Part shown: piece by piece, positions 25,835-36,208 of the stretch
Position numbering within the stretch: position 1 is the stretch's first letter
Layout: the number at the start of each line of letters is the position of its first letter
Origin: Dryococelus australis
Taxonomy: Eukaryota; Arthropoda; Insecta; Phasmatodea; Phasmatidae
NCBI GenBank assembly: GCA_029891345.1
Contig: CM056999.1
Span: 24,835,418-24,899,417 of the forward strand
Direction: 5' to 3'
Length of the DNA: 64,000 nt
Notes under the pieces: model-generated
Databases searched by the model: none
Seen by the model: only the letters and a program-made list of their open reading frames with translations
What the model was told of the DNA's origin: nothing
Position numbers and translations under genes: made by a program

Positions 25835-26340
25835 TAAATAATTTATTAATAGTTATGAACATTTAACTATGTAAATATAAAATTATTTTCAATGTAATTC
25901 ATATTTATAGGAATAGGTATATAACTATGTAAATACAAAATTATTTTCAATTTAATTAAATGTATTGTTATATGTATATAAACTATGAAAATATAAAATT
26001 ATTTTCAATTTAATTTATGTATAGGTATATAATCGTGTAAAAATAAAATTATTTTCAATGTAATTTATATATAGGTATATGTATATAACTACTGTATGTA
26101 TATATAAATTTATTTTCAATTTAATTTATATGCAGGTAAAGGTATATAAGTATATGAAAATAAAATTATTTTCAATTTAATTTATATGTATAGATATAAG
26201 TATATAACTATGTGAATATAAAATTATTTTCTATTTAATTTATTTGTAGGTATAGGTATACGAATGTAATTTTTTTTTTCAATTTATATACATAGTTATG
26301 TACATATACATATGTAAATATAAAATTTAATCAAATATCT
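25835..26340. repeat. AT-rich minisatellite, left of the core
   Basis: There are about seven or eight imperfect monomers of about 60-65 bp, each with AAAATTATTTTCAATTTAATT and TATATGTATAGGTATATAA-like parts. A related array lies in inverted orientation at 28500-28700. Confidence 0.85.
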
Positions 26341-26407
26341 ACATATGAGTATGTACATGATGGGAACATAAAATAAAATAAAATGTTTATATATATATAT
26401 ATCAGTG

Positions 26408-28480
26408 ACAATGCGTGCTATAATTCCATGGGCAAGCTACTGTGTGCAGGAGGCAATAAGGGGGGGGGGGGGGGGGTCCAGGGTCCGTCCATTGGGAAAA
26501 TTTGGATTTCAAGAAGCAAAATGGTGGTATTTAAACATTTTTTGGTACCCAAATATAAAATACACCGCTTGTAAAAATATTAATACTTTTTAACATAAAC
26601 TTTATCAGAGTGAAAAATATTACAAAGATACCTTCATCAAAACAGGAACCTTGTCCACTCAAAATCATTATTATTTTAATACCCGTCAACAGTGAGGTAT
26701 TTACTTACAAAGCAATTTTGTTTGTACAGATGTGTAGACAGGAAAAATTATTACTCGTTTGTGTAAATACAGAAAGCAGTCTACCCGAATGAGCAGGAGG
26801 CAGGAAAAAAACGAAGTAGGTAGAGTGTGCATCAAAATGAGAAGATTCTTCTCGCACAGCGTGAGGAGAGGAAACACAGAAGGGGAGGTGTCCAGTGATA
26901 GCCTACAGGAGGGAGGGAACGCAAGAGGGAGGGTAGCCGAAGTCATAACAGCCGAGTTGAAAACATATTTACCATTATCCTTGCTCCCGCATAAGTAACT
27001 GTTCGTATCTTGCTGCTATATTTCACCAAAAATAAACCGATGATTACATTTCAACCAGCTGCAGCACAGTTGCTAAGTTGTACGGACATATGAGCAGATC
27101 ATGCGTTGTGTGTGGGAAGACAGACCACAGGTGTAACAGGTGTTTACAATACCCTTATGTCCTTGAATTGCTAATCAGTGTAATTCAAAGCACCGACACT
27201 GAACATTGTCACCCAAAGTGATAGCTTGCGCCACAAAGGTTGTCTCGCAACCCGATACAGACGTAATACACCTAGATTAGACAACCCACACATCCCACAC
27301 GCCATATCACTAAATAGCTCCACAGGCCACATCACTAAATAGCTACAGGAAAATGTGTCATGAAAAGCCGCCTTGTGCTTTCGGAACATGTGGTATTGAT
27401 ACATTCAAATAGGTATGGCCTAAATAGTTTTATTGTACTTATAGAGTAAAAATTTACATGAGCCTTGAAATATGCATGTAAACTAAAGCATACACGTGTT
27501 TTTCCAGTACCGTTCACCTTCTGAATCAACGTTGTAGAACATATCATAACCACACAAATGCACTGCCACCCCAACAAACGGTTGACACTTACCAATAATG
27601 TGGAAGTTATTTATTGTCCACCTCACTAACTGAATGGCCAGCAAAACAGTTTGTTTAAGCTGTTATATAAAGCTAACCACAAGTGTTTCTGATAAACATT
27701 TTTTTTTTTGGAAATGACGTACAAAATTACCTAAATTACCTTTCTTTCATGTTGTCGTGATAGTAAGTTAGTAAGTTCAGGTGTCTGCTTACCCTCTTTT
27801 ATGATGTCACATCTTTCCTGAAAAGTGACAGCACTGCTGAAAAAATGCTTCACTCATAATCCAAACACACCACACTTACATCCACATGTTTCTGTTGTAC
27901 TCATTCCATCTACTCAGTTCTCAGTCTCGTGTGGTAATTTTATAATTTTTATGTAGGGTCTACATTGCTCACGAATATATATAAATAACATTCTCAGAAC
28001 CAAAACTAAATTAAATAAAAACAATGTGATTCGTGTTATGCACGCAAACTTGCCCATGCATCGATCTAGATACTGTAAACTACATCACGCCAACTGCCTG
28101 CGGCTAGGCCAGCTTCGGCTATGTCCACTTCAGTTCGGTGAAGAAAGCACTACCATCGTAGCTTCTAAAACAGGTTGACACAGCCATAACATCCCCCCCC
28201 TTCGCAGGCGGTTATCCTACCCTGCCACCCCTCCGGCAGCCGGGAAACCATTGCTACCTGCAGCAAGCATTACTTACAGCGCTTCCAAACATCTTGGTTT
28301 TACTAGTCAATGAGTTGTTTTTTATCATGTACAGTGTTGTTTCCAGAGTAGAATGTGTACCACATGAGTGAAAAAGTTACCTTAAAGTACATATGTTAGA
28401 ATTTAATATTTATTTGAAATATAACTTTGTCAGGAAACTGTCTGGGCAAGCTCTGCTTGCCTTGCTTCCCTAATGAAATG
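26408..28480. other. Unpaired core of the palindrome (about 2.1 kb)
   Basis: Neither half pairs with the other, so this is the single-copy centre of the structure. It holds a G17 run (26460-26476) and several short open frames (26383-26574, 26759-26998, 27335-27595) without recognisable domains. No RNA gene or transposon terminus was found. Confidence 0.6.
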
Positions 28481-28499
28481 CCACCGATATATACATATA

Positions 28500-28760
28500 A
28501 GAACACAAAAATAAATTCAATGTCTATATACAAGTATGTACATATAAAATACATATAAGTATGTACATAAAAATATGGGAATACGAAATTAAACTAAATG
28601 TCTATATGTAAGTACGTAAATATAAATAAGGGAATATAAAATTAATTTAAATATCTATACATAAATATGAAATAATAAAATTAATTTTAATGTCTATATA
28701 TAAGTATGTAAGTGAGTATGTGTGTGTGTGTGTGTGTGTATATATACACACGTGTGTGTG
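28500..28760. repeat. AT-rich minisatellite and GT/TA microsatellite, right of the core
   Basis: Monomers contain TGTCTATATATAAGTATGTA and AAAATTAATTTAAAT parts, matching the inverted array on the left. A (TG)n/(TA)n/(CA)n tract follows at about 28718-28760. Confidence 0.8.
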
Positions 28761-28797
28761 TGCACATATGCCTATGAGCATATGTAAATAACATATT

Positions 28798-29883
28798 ATT
28801 ATGATAGTACCTGCGTATTTTCTTCTGGAGCGAACGAATATGTGGGTTTTCTCAGAGTGCTTCAATACCATGAAGATTACTTGTGAATACGAAGTGCTGT
28901 CTTTTGACCTCGACGATCACAGAGCCTCAACCTCCACCATCGCTAACTGGCTGTCGCCAGTGCCAATTCTGCGATCGGGTTACCAGCTATGTTCTAAATG
29001 GCCATCAGCTTAAGAGGGCAGTCCGAACGAAGAGTACTTTTCACGAGACGATGATCAATTGGGAAGCATGGTGGAAGCCGGTTGTAGTTCTGGGCACTTT
29101 TATTGCAAAGTGTTAATAAAGTTTTCCCAGGAAGCGATGAAATATATAGTGGGACATGGATATATACCGTTTTAAAGCAAAGTTATTGAATGAAATATTT
29201 GCATTTCAGATGTTTGAGATAGGACTACATACGTTTTGTTTAAAATGAATGAATATTTTTTTCACTTGCGATTTACACACACACACAGAGACACTCACAG
29301 CACTTACCACCTCAATCACAATCAGCACTGCACTTAGCACCACAGCACCGCAATCAGGGGTCATTATGGGTCTATGGGGCCGATGGGGTCAGTCTCGTGA
29401 GGGGTTGGTCTGTCAACAGGAGTCAGTTGTCTACTTTAAGTGAAACCATGTATTATAGGTGAGTAAAGAACTTGTATGGAAGAAACTGTTGAAGATATAA
29501 CAGCATGCTAATGTGATCAAGAAACTAGCACCTAAAGCCTGTCTACTTGTCTGTGTGTGTTGTCTCAATGCTCGCATGTGATTAGTTAGCTGCAATCATA
29601 TGGTAACTTGGTGATTGGCTGGTTGGTGTCTGCACAATGTATTAATGGTGCAATACGATTAGTTCATAGTCAATATGAAGCCATAAGGCTTGCACACTTG
29701 TATATTATAAGCAGTAGGGAAGAAAGCCGAGAAGTTTAGTTTGACAGTAGCTGAGTGGAAGGTGGATCATCTCAACTAGCTTCTACCTCTTCACAGATTT
29801 TTCTCAAGTTTTGTTTTTAGATCAATCAAGGTCATGGGGTCAAAGTCGAGGTAATCTGCACCTAATATGGTGGTGGTAGTCCG
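28798..29883. repeat. Inner, diverged inverted repeat, right copy
   Basis: Inverted partner of 24496-25790. At its outer edge (29880-29884) unit-2-type sequence joins directly to unit-1-type sequence. Confidence 0.9.
28883..29116 (+). other. 77-codon open frame kept in both inner-repeat copies (right)
   Basis: The frame starts MNTKCCLLTSTITEP and ends TFIAKC. It is the partner of the frame at 25470-25703. There is no known domain. Confidence 0.3.
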
Positions 29884-29942
29884 TAATGTATTATACTTGT
29901 TGACTTTCCTGTATTATTTCTAGAATTTTTTTTCAAGGTCAC

Positions 29943-29955
29943 AGGTCAAAGGTCA
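29943..29955 (+). promoter_or_regulatory. DR1 nuclear-receptor-like motif (right arm, inner)
   Basis: AGGTCAAAGGTCA, preceded by another half-site (AAGGTCAC). Mirror of 23729-23741. Confidence 0.4.
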
Positions 29956-30843
29956 ATTGCTATTGGGCACTGTCTTCCAAGATGGGTGATGTATACTAAG
30001 ATGGTGGTTACCTACAAAGATGGGGATCACCTACCAATATAGCGGCCTCCAGTAATGTATAAACAAATGACAAACGAAAAACAAATATGACTGTCAAACG
30101 AAGGTGAGAGAGACAGTAACATATAAATAAAGATGGCTGATTCCAGTAAAATGTAAACAAATGGCGAAAAAAAAAAATCAAGATGGCGGAATGAGTGGGT
30201 GTGAGGGAGTCAGTCATCTGCTGGATTTGAACAGATGTGAGTAATTGGTGATGTGGGGGGGGGGGGGGGGGGGACCTCAGGAAATGTACGTTTTTTAATA
30301 AATTTTTTTTATAAAATTTCTTGAGGGAAATTTTTAAGGAAAAACTGAAATTTTGAGGGGAAAACTGGAAAAATGGCCACCGAGGTAAAAACTTTATAAT
30401 TACAAATTTTTTTAAATACAAATTTATAATATATTTTTTAATAATTTATTTAAATTTTTAAACAATTTTTTAATGGAATTAGTAGTAAAGAATTTTAAAA
30501 AAAGAAAATTTTCTTATTTTTTATTTTTCGTGAATTTTTATATATTTCTTTTATATATACATTTTCTATGTCAAAGGTCATTGGCACTGCTCTCCGACCC
30601 CTGGGTCACTGATCCCAGTCACCGGAGTCGCTGATCGCAGTCAGCATTTCTCGAAAAATGAATGATTTCTGTGGACCCTTTAAATAATTTTTCTAAATAT
30701 GTTTTTGTAATTATTAATAATTTTGCATAATAAATTTTTTTTGGGCTTTTTAAAAAAGTTCTTTTTATTTTTTGAGGAGTTTTTGGAATTATTAAACATT
30801 TTTTAGTGTTTTTTGAAGTCAAAGGTCCTCTGGATAAATGTCA

Positions 30844-30856
30844 AGGTCAAAGGTCA
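30844..30856 (+). promoter_or_regulatory. DR1 nuclear-receptor-like motif (right arm, outer)
   Basis: AGGTCAAAGGTCA. Mirror of 22829-22841. Confidence 0.4.
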
Positions 30857-31183
30857 CATGGGTTGGGGATGAAATGTCAATGACATCCAATATGGCGGCC
30901 GGGTGACGTAACAGCATGGCGGCTCCCCCGGATCCGGCTCTGATACCCGATCCCCTTACGCCAGACTTCCTATTTCCCTACTATTTGTGTACCTATTTTC
31001 ACTATGTTTTATGAAACTTCTACACTAACTAAGAATCAAACAAGAGCTCTTGAGCCACAGAGCTCCTATGGACTCACTACAATGAGCTAAGGTACAAGGG
31101 TTACAAAACAAATATTAATTATGTGATTCAGCGTTTCGCGTGTTAGTATTTAAAGTGACTAACATGCGCATTATGACCGAGTG

Positions 31184-31910
31184 TCAAATCATTCTTAAAG
31201 AGTACTCATCTGTTTCGTTAGCCAACCATCTCAGGTGATGGAGGGCTTGAGGTTGGCAAAATCCCACAATATCACACGTAACTATTCTGCTTGCTGCGAG
31301 ACCCAAAGGTTGCCCAAGAAAGAGTGCTAGGTTTTCTTTAACTAACACACCACAGCAAACTCCATGATAGTTTGTATTTACGAGCCTTCCACGAGAAAGG
31401 CTTGTAAGTATTTTTATTCCCAATTGTCTTTTTATGTGTCGATTTTATATAATTTCTTTCCATAGGTTCTTGTTGTATATATAATAGTAATTAACAACAA
31501 TGCTATGCTGAGTTCTCTCAAAGGCAAAGGTAATAAAGTAGGCCGGGGAACACCCAGTACCCTTGCGTCACTCCTGACACTAATCCTTACCACAGGAAGG
31601 GAACGCATTAGCAGAGCGTTACTTCAGCTCGCCAGGATGCCAGACAGAGAGAGAGAGCCAGACCGAAGAGCAAGACCGAAGAGCAAGACAACGCTACGGC
31701 CAGCATGTCACGCGCCACATATTTCCCAATGGACTTCAGCACACAGAGTGTGCGCAATTACAGCGGTCAAGCAGGCAAGAGTTAAGGGTCCCGTCAATCA
31801 AAATTTTTTTTCATAGACTTTCTACACAAAGTGATCTTCCAGATGAAGAGACACCACTTCTTCATTCCCTACTCAGCCATATTCACTCGATGAGTCTTCA
31901 TCGCAAAATG
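31184..31910 (+). pseudogene. 3'-end (envelope-region) remnant before LTR A
   Basis: This segment is homologous to 38856-39460. Both contain CAGGTGATGG followed by GGTTGGCAA, then CCTTCCACGAG, TTTTATTCCCAATTG, a pyrimidine-rich TTTCTTTCCA(C/T)AG that looks like a splice acceptor, and a tail rich in arginine and serine codons (open frame 31505-31816). Its position, immediately before a poly-G/polypurine tract and an LTR start, is that of the last coding region of an LTR element, so I infer decayed envelope. No catalytic motif is visible. Confidence 0.35.
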
Positions 31911-31939
31911 GGGGGGGGGGGGGGGTGAGGGGGGTGAAT
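31911..31939 (+). other. Poly-G / polypurine tract before LTR A
   Basis: G16, then TGAGGGGGGTGAAT, immediately precedes the TGACACATGCC LTR start. This is the position and composition expected of the polypurine tract that primes plus-strand DNA. Confidence 0.55.
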
Positions 31940-32460
31940 TGACACATGCCACTTTCCTGTATATTACTACGACTCATATGCCTCATGTATTTCTATGTCA
32001 CCTGAGGGAGAGTCAAAGAGTCAAACCCGGCAACATATTGCACAGGTGTCTTAGATTGCCACAACCCTGGATGGTGATTCTAAAAAGTACAAAATAAGGT
32101 TGCATAAGCCAGTGAGCAAGCTCCTCAACACCCCCCGCCAGCCGAACATCAAACGGTGTTGAGAGCCTACAAGCCATCAATTGCTTAGGGGCTTAACCAA
32201 ACACCGCCGATTATGCACAAAGCTGAGCGCCGGATAGAGGGTAGCTTCCCCCACCCCGGCTTGCACAAGAGGGACGTCATACCTCTAACCGTGGCCTGGC
32301 GTTTCACCTGTCCTGCAGACTATGTAAGTCCATGCACGACCGGGCTTGGGAGTTATTTTTCCTTGCTCCAGTAGCTCCCTCTGGTTTGCTTGAGTAAGGG
32401 GGTTAGGTGGCAAGACGGAAGAATGTAACAAATGAGAGCGGCACAAGCTACTTAGTGAAA
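31940..32460 (+). repeat. LTR A (U3 and degenerate promoter)
   Basis: It starts TGACACATGCCACT. Homology with LTR B (43974) includes GAGAGCCTACAA, the GCACAAAGCTGAG/GCACGAAGCCGGG block and CACCTGTCCT just before the TATA position. Here the TATA box has decayed to GACTATGTAAG (near 32320). The 3' end is not defined. Confidence 0.5.
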
Positions 32461-32999
32461 CAAGGAGGCGGAGCGAGGGAGTGAAGTTACGGCAGACAGA
32501 TAACAAAAGTATGCTTCACACAGTCACGAGACCTGCCACAAGCCTGCTTCACACAATCTCACCGTACACGTTTCAATTCGTAAAATTACAATTTTTCATG
32601 GAATATTTTTGCGATATTTTGACGATTCCTCAAAAACACCTCATTATAACCATGTTCTCGCAGGTGCCATGCTCGCTACAACGGGATTCTACTGGATATA
32701 GATAACTGTATACCCGCACCAGTGAAAAATTATGCAAAATATTTTGGACATACACTATTGGAGCAATGGCGTATGTCCAAAATATTTCTTTTAATTATCC
32801 ACCTCCATTATAAGAATCTTTCAAATCAATGCATCAGTGAAACTGACACATATCGCTGTGGACGCTAATGACGCCACTTCGAGCAAAGTGCTATAAAAAA
32901 AACCTAATGTTTCGGTTTGGATTTTTCTAATGTGTTAAAAATCCGTAAAAACAGATAAAATCGGTTAAAACGGCAGGCCTGGCCTGGCGGCAAACTTTA
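32461..32999. mobile_element. Inserted DNA-transposon debris (pogo-like end and hairpin)
   Basis: The segment contains the pogo/Tigger-like terminus ending ATTCTACTG at 32694 (mirror of 20993) and the hairpin at 32737-32787. The sequence between LTR A and the Gag remnant therefore includes later insertions. Confidence 0.45.
32737..32787. repeat. 51-nt perfect-stem hairpin, right arm
   Basis: Identical to the left-arm hairpin at 20900-20950: a 17-bp stem with a 17-nt, partly self-pairing loop. Confidence 0.9.
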
Positions 33000-33585
33000 C
33001 CGGTGAGGAAGTAGTGGCTAGACTAACCACCAAATTTTTTACAGTGAAGTCCAAGAGCCTGCCGAAGAAGCTGAAATCTTCATTAGACAAAATGAACAGA
33101 TTTTTCACCAAATATACACTGACTGCAACCAAGCCATTTCCATCCGTTACATCAGAAGGCTGTTGTTACCTAATCTGAGAAACATCTTACCGATGCCAAA
33201 ACCAGCGAACCTCGAACTAGTAAACTGTTGAAAGTTGCTGAACAAAACTTCAAGACACAAGGAGCTCTAGAAAAACCACGGAATACTAAGGCAACGGAGT
33301 CACATCCTTCTCTGCCCGATGCCAAAAGGGAGAAACCCCTCCCCCAACCCACAAATGTCATTTGTACCAAAATGCTGGTTTTGCTCAGGACGTCGCTTAA
33401 ATAAGGATTGCCCTAGAAAGGCCACAAGACAGCGGAATACAGGGAAAGAAATTGCATTTGTGGCAACAACCCCAACTGCACCGGCAGCTAACCCCCAGTC
33501 AAGCCAGAAAGAGAAACCGAAGTTGGGGTGCAAAGCGAGCCACCACAGCTGGCAAAACCGGACCCTGTATCTAATGTCTAAGTGA
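33000..33585 (+). pseudogene. Gag C-terminal remnant with degenerate zinc knuckle
   Basis: Frames here encode a Gag-like helical segment followed, in the open stretch 33319-33585, by PKCWFCSGRRLNKDCPRK. This has the spacing of a retroviral-type zinc knuckle (CX2C...C), but the usual histidine is not present and the last spacing is short. It lies just upstream of the protease frame, as in Ty3/gypsy elements. The amino-terminal Gag region and PHD modules seen in the relative at 48 kb are missing, so there has been a large deletion. Confidence 0.6.
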
Positions 33586-33604
33586 GGAAGCTACACTCCT
33601 CGTC

Positions 33605-33919
33605 GTGCCCCACATAGAAGCGGAGATAAATGGTAAAAAATTCTTAGCCTTGTTAGATTCTGCTGCGATGGGAAATCTTATAAGAAGCAACCTGCTGAAC
33701 CAACAACGACAGAACAATCTCCAAATACAAAAAAATGTCATCCGTATTGCCCATCCTGATGCAACATTGAAATTAAATGGTCGAATCACCTTAAACATAA
33801 GCCTACAGAGGCATTCCAATATTGCGGAATTCGCAGTTTCCCCAGTAATCACCGAGGCTGTCATAGTTGGCTATCTTTGGCTACGACAACAATATGTCAT
33901 AGACCATGGGAAACAGTAA
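33605..33919 (+). pseudogene. Retropepsin-like protease remnant
   Basis: The 104-codon open segment contains KFLALLDSAAMGNLI. It matches the aspartic-protease active-site region of Ty3/gypsy polyproteins (hydrophobic pair, then D-S/T-G/A), with alanine in the position that is usually glycine. It sits between the Gag knuckle and reverse transcriptase, in the expected order. In the left arm the frame is shortened by a one-base difference in a C run. Confidence 0.65.
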
Positions 33920-33946
33920 GTTTATCTACGCAACAAGTACCGAGTC

Positions 33947-34168
33947 ATGGTAAACAGGGAAAACAGCTCTGAAGCTGTAATCCCTACGCCAATAGACCCA
34001 TGTAAAATAAATCATGAACTTCCGAAATCTAAATTTCAAGAGTTGAAAAATGTATTAGATGAGCATGCCAGTGCCTTTGCACAAGGGGGCCACTTACAAC
34101 CAACCACTTTCATTCAACATGAAATATGGACCAACACAGAGGCCCTGGTGTACAACAGACCATACTGA
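33947..34168 (+). pseudogene. Protease-RT linker remnant
   Basis: This is an open segment of 73 codons with FAQGGHLQPTTFIQHEIWT and a closing RPY. It resembles the conserved leader just ahead of the reverse-transcriptase fingers in Ty3/gypsy pol. A frame change and stop separate it from the RT segment. Confidence 0.6.
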
Positions 34169-34189
34169 GTATACACTTGTAGGCATTAA

Positions 34190-34700
34190 ATGTTCATGGA
34201 GCAAGTTAACGAAATGAAGGAGCAAGGGATAGTTGAACCATCTAACTCACCCTATAACTCACATGTAGTTCTAGTGTCAAAGAAGGACAACAAACTTTGG
34301 TTCTGTGTAAACTACAAGGCACTAAATGATGTGACACACCCAATAACTCCTCCCGCAATTAACTTGACCCATACCCTGCGAGACATCAGAGAGGCAAAAA
34401 TCATTAATACCCTAGACATGGAGTCAGGATACTGGCAGATTGCGGTATATCCAGATAGCAGGAAGTTCACTGCCTTTATAACGCCCAAAGGAGAAACATT
34501 ACAATTTCGAGTGATGCCATTTAGATTAAAAAATGTGCCTGCCAAGTTCCAACACCTTATGTCAGCAGAAGTATTCAATTGATATGTCGGCGAATATACA
34601 GGCAAATTTTGTTTTGCATACCCCTATGACATCATCTATTCTTCAAAGACCTGCGAAGAACACCTACACAACATCCAAAGGGTTTTGGAGAGGCTATAAT
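34190..34700 (+). pseudogene. Ty3/gypsy-type reverse transcriptase remnant
   Basis: The open part (34190-34582, 130 codons) contains EQGIVEPSNSPYNSHVVLV, the palm motif LDMESGYWQI with the first catalytic aspartate, and the fingers/palm motif FRVMPFRLKNVPAKFQ. An in-frame stop follows. The next block in frame carries YPYDII where the YXDD catalytic box should be, so one of the paired aspartates is not in place. RNase H appears to be deleted, because thumb/connection-like sequence (around 34870-35000) runs almost directly into integrase. This polymerase cannot be active. Confidence 0.85.
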
Positions 34701-35049
34701 TAGGCCTACATGGGATGACATGTAAACTAACAAAGAGTCACAGCGGAAAAACCTTGATACTATTACATTGGGCACGTAGTGTCTCCAGCAGAAGGGAATT
34801 TTCCACAACAGAATTCCATATGAGCAACAGAGGCGGCGGAAGAGCCATCCAATAAAAGGCAGGTACGTCAATATCTCAGCCTATGTAATTCGCTACGAGA
34901 TTTTGTGCCAAACATAGCCAACCAGATGGCACCTCTTCATCCATTGCTCGAGAAAGAAGTGTGTAGGAAATGGGGACCCAAATGACAGGCGTTCCAAGCC
35001 CTGGGGGAAAGCGGCAGGATACCCCGGGACCCTGGGACACAAGAGACTC

Positions 35050-35500
35050 ACATGGATATAGGGGTGTGATATGGCTGGGATGGAATGAGCAGGGATGTTC
35101 AGCAGTACATTAGCAACTGCGAAACATGCTGCCAGAGCATAGCCTACCCCAGGACTACACCCACCGCAAAATTCAGGTGACCCAAGACTGCGTGGACACA
35201 CCTGGCTGCCGATCTGATGGGCCCATATCTGAGGAGCAACAAAGGCAATCGCTACCTCCTTATAGTTACCTAGCAGTTCTGTAGGTGGGTTGAGGCATTC
35301 CCTTTAACCAGCCTAAAAACTACACCAATTATCGCTAAGGGTACCCGTAGGCGATACTGACAGACAATGGTACACAGTTTATTAGCGCCCAGTGGCAATC
35401 AGCATTCCAGAAATGGGATAGAAACGTGGACAACTCCCTCATACTATCCCCCGGCGAACCCCATTAAGCGGAGGAACCAATAAATTAAAAAATGCCTCCG
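35050..35500 (+). pseudogene. Integrase remnant (zinc-binding end and catalytic core)
   Basis: Frames include QQYISNCETCCQ (the CXXC end of the HHCC zinc module), LMGPYLRSNKGNRYLL and WVEAFPL of the core, and LTDNGTQF carrying the second catalytic aspartate. Several stops and frame changes interrupt it, including a stop near the expected first catalytic aspartate. The order after RT supports Ty3/gypsy rather than copia. Confidence 0.75.
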
Positions 35501-35849
35501 AATCAGTGTGGGCACTGGGATAAGCATACCCCCACCATTCTGTTCGCCCTTTGATGAAGAACCAATGAGGCAGTGAACACCAGCCCAAGTAAAGTCCTCC
35601 ATGGTCAACAGCTTTGATACCCATGGGATTAGCAGTGGGAGAACAATCAAACGAAATGCCTCTACCCGAAGATGTCCAACTCGCCACGCTAACCTGAACC
35701 AAAGAGGCTCAAGATACCCAGGATAATTATATACGAAGGAAATATTGAATACCGTAAACAGATGTAAGGGGCTTTAACCTACGCGAGGCAGTGCTACTGA
35801 AAAGCCACCATCTCAGCAAAGTCAGCAGCAAAATTTAATACTGACCTTG

Positions 35850-36208
35850 CTGATTAGTGGGATGGTCCATATCGTATAGTTGGACGCCAGGATAACGTCT
35901 CCTGGGTGGAAGACCTGCATAGGAAAATATATAAAGATACTCAAGGACCGGACCAAGACGATGAGACAGCTACAGCTGAAACTTCATGGCCAATGGATGA
36001 AGAGGACAATCTGGCCTCGTTGAGGTCAACGCCCGTCATCAAGCTAAGGCCTACCAGAAGGCCCGAGGCAAGAACTCCAGATAGAGACAGGGAGCAAAGC
36101 TATTCCCAGCTTACAAGAATAGACTTTCCGAAGTGGATAAAGCAGTCTTTATCAGATCCCTGCCCTCGACGCTACCAGTTATGCCCGCAAGATTACAATC
36201 AGACGTGA
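35850..36208 (+). pseudogene. Integrase C-terminal (GPY/F) remnant
   Basis: WDGPYRIVGRQDNVSWVEDL matches the GPY/F module found at the end of Ty3/gypsy integrases. An acidic, proline-rich tail follows in the 100-codon open frame 35906-36208. The stretch between the core and here is disrupted. Confidence 0.7.

Noticed and set aside
31505-31816. RNase H C-terminus (alanine/asparagine-rich end motif)
   Set aside because: A weak similarity in one frame, but the position immediately before the polypurine tract and LTR, after any integrase, fits a 3' coding tail better. The catalytic residues of RNase H are absent.
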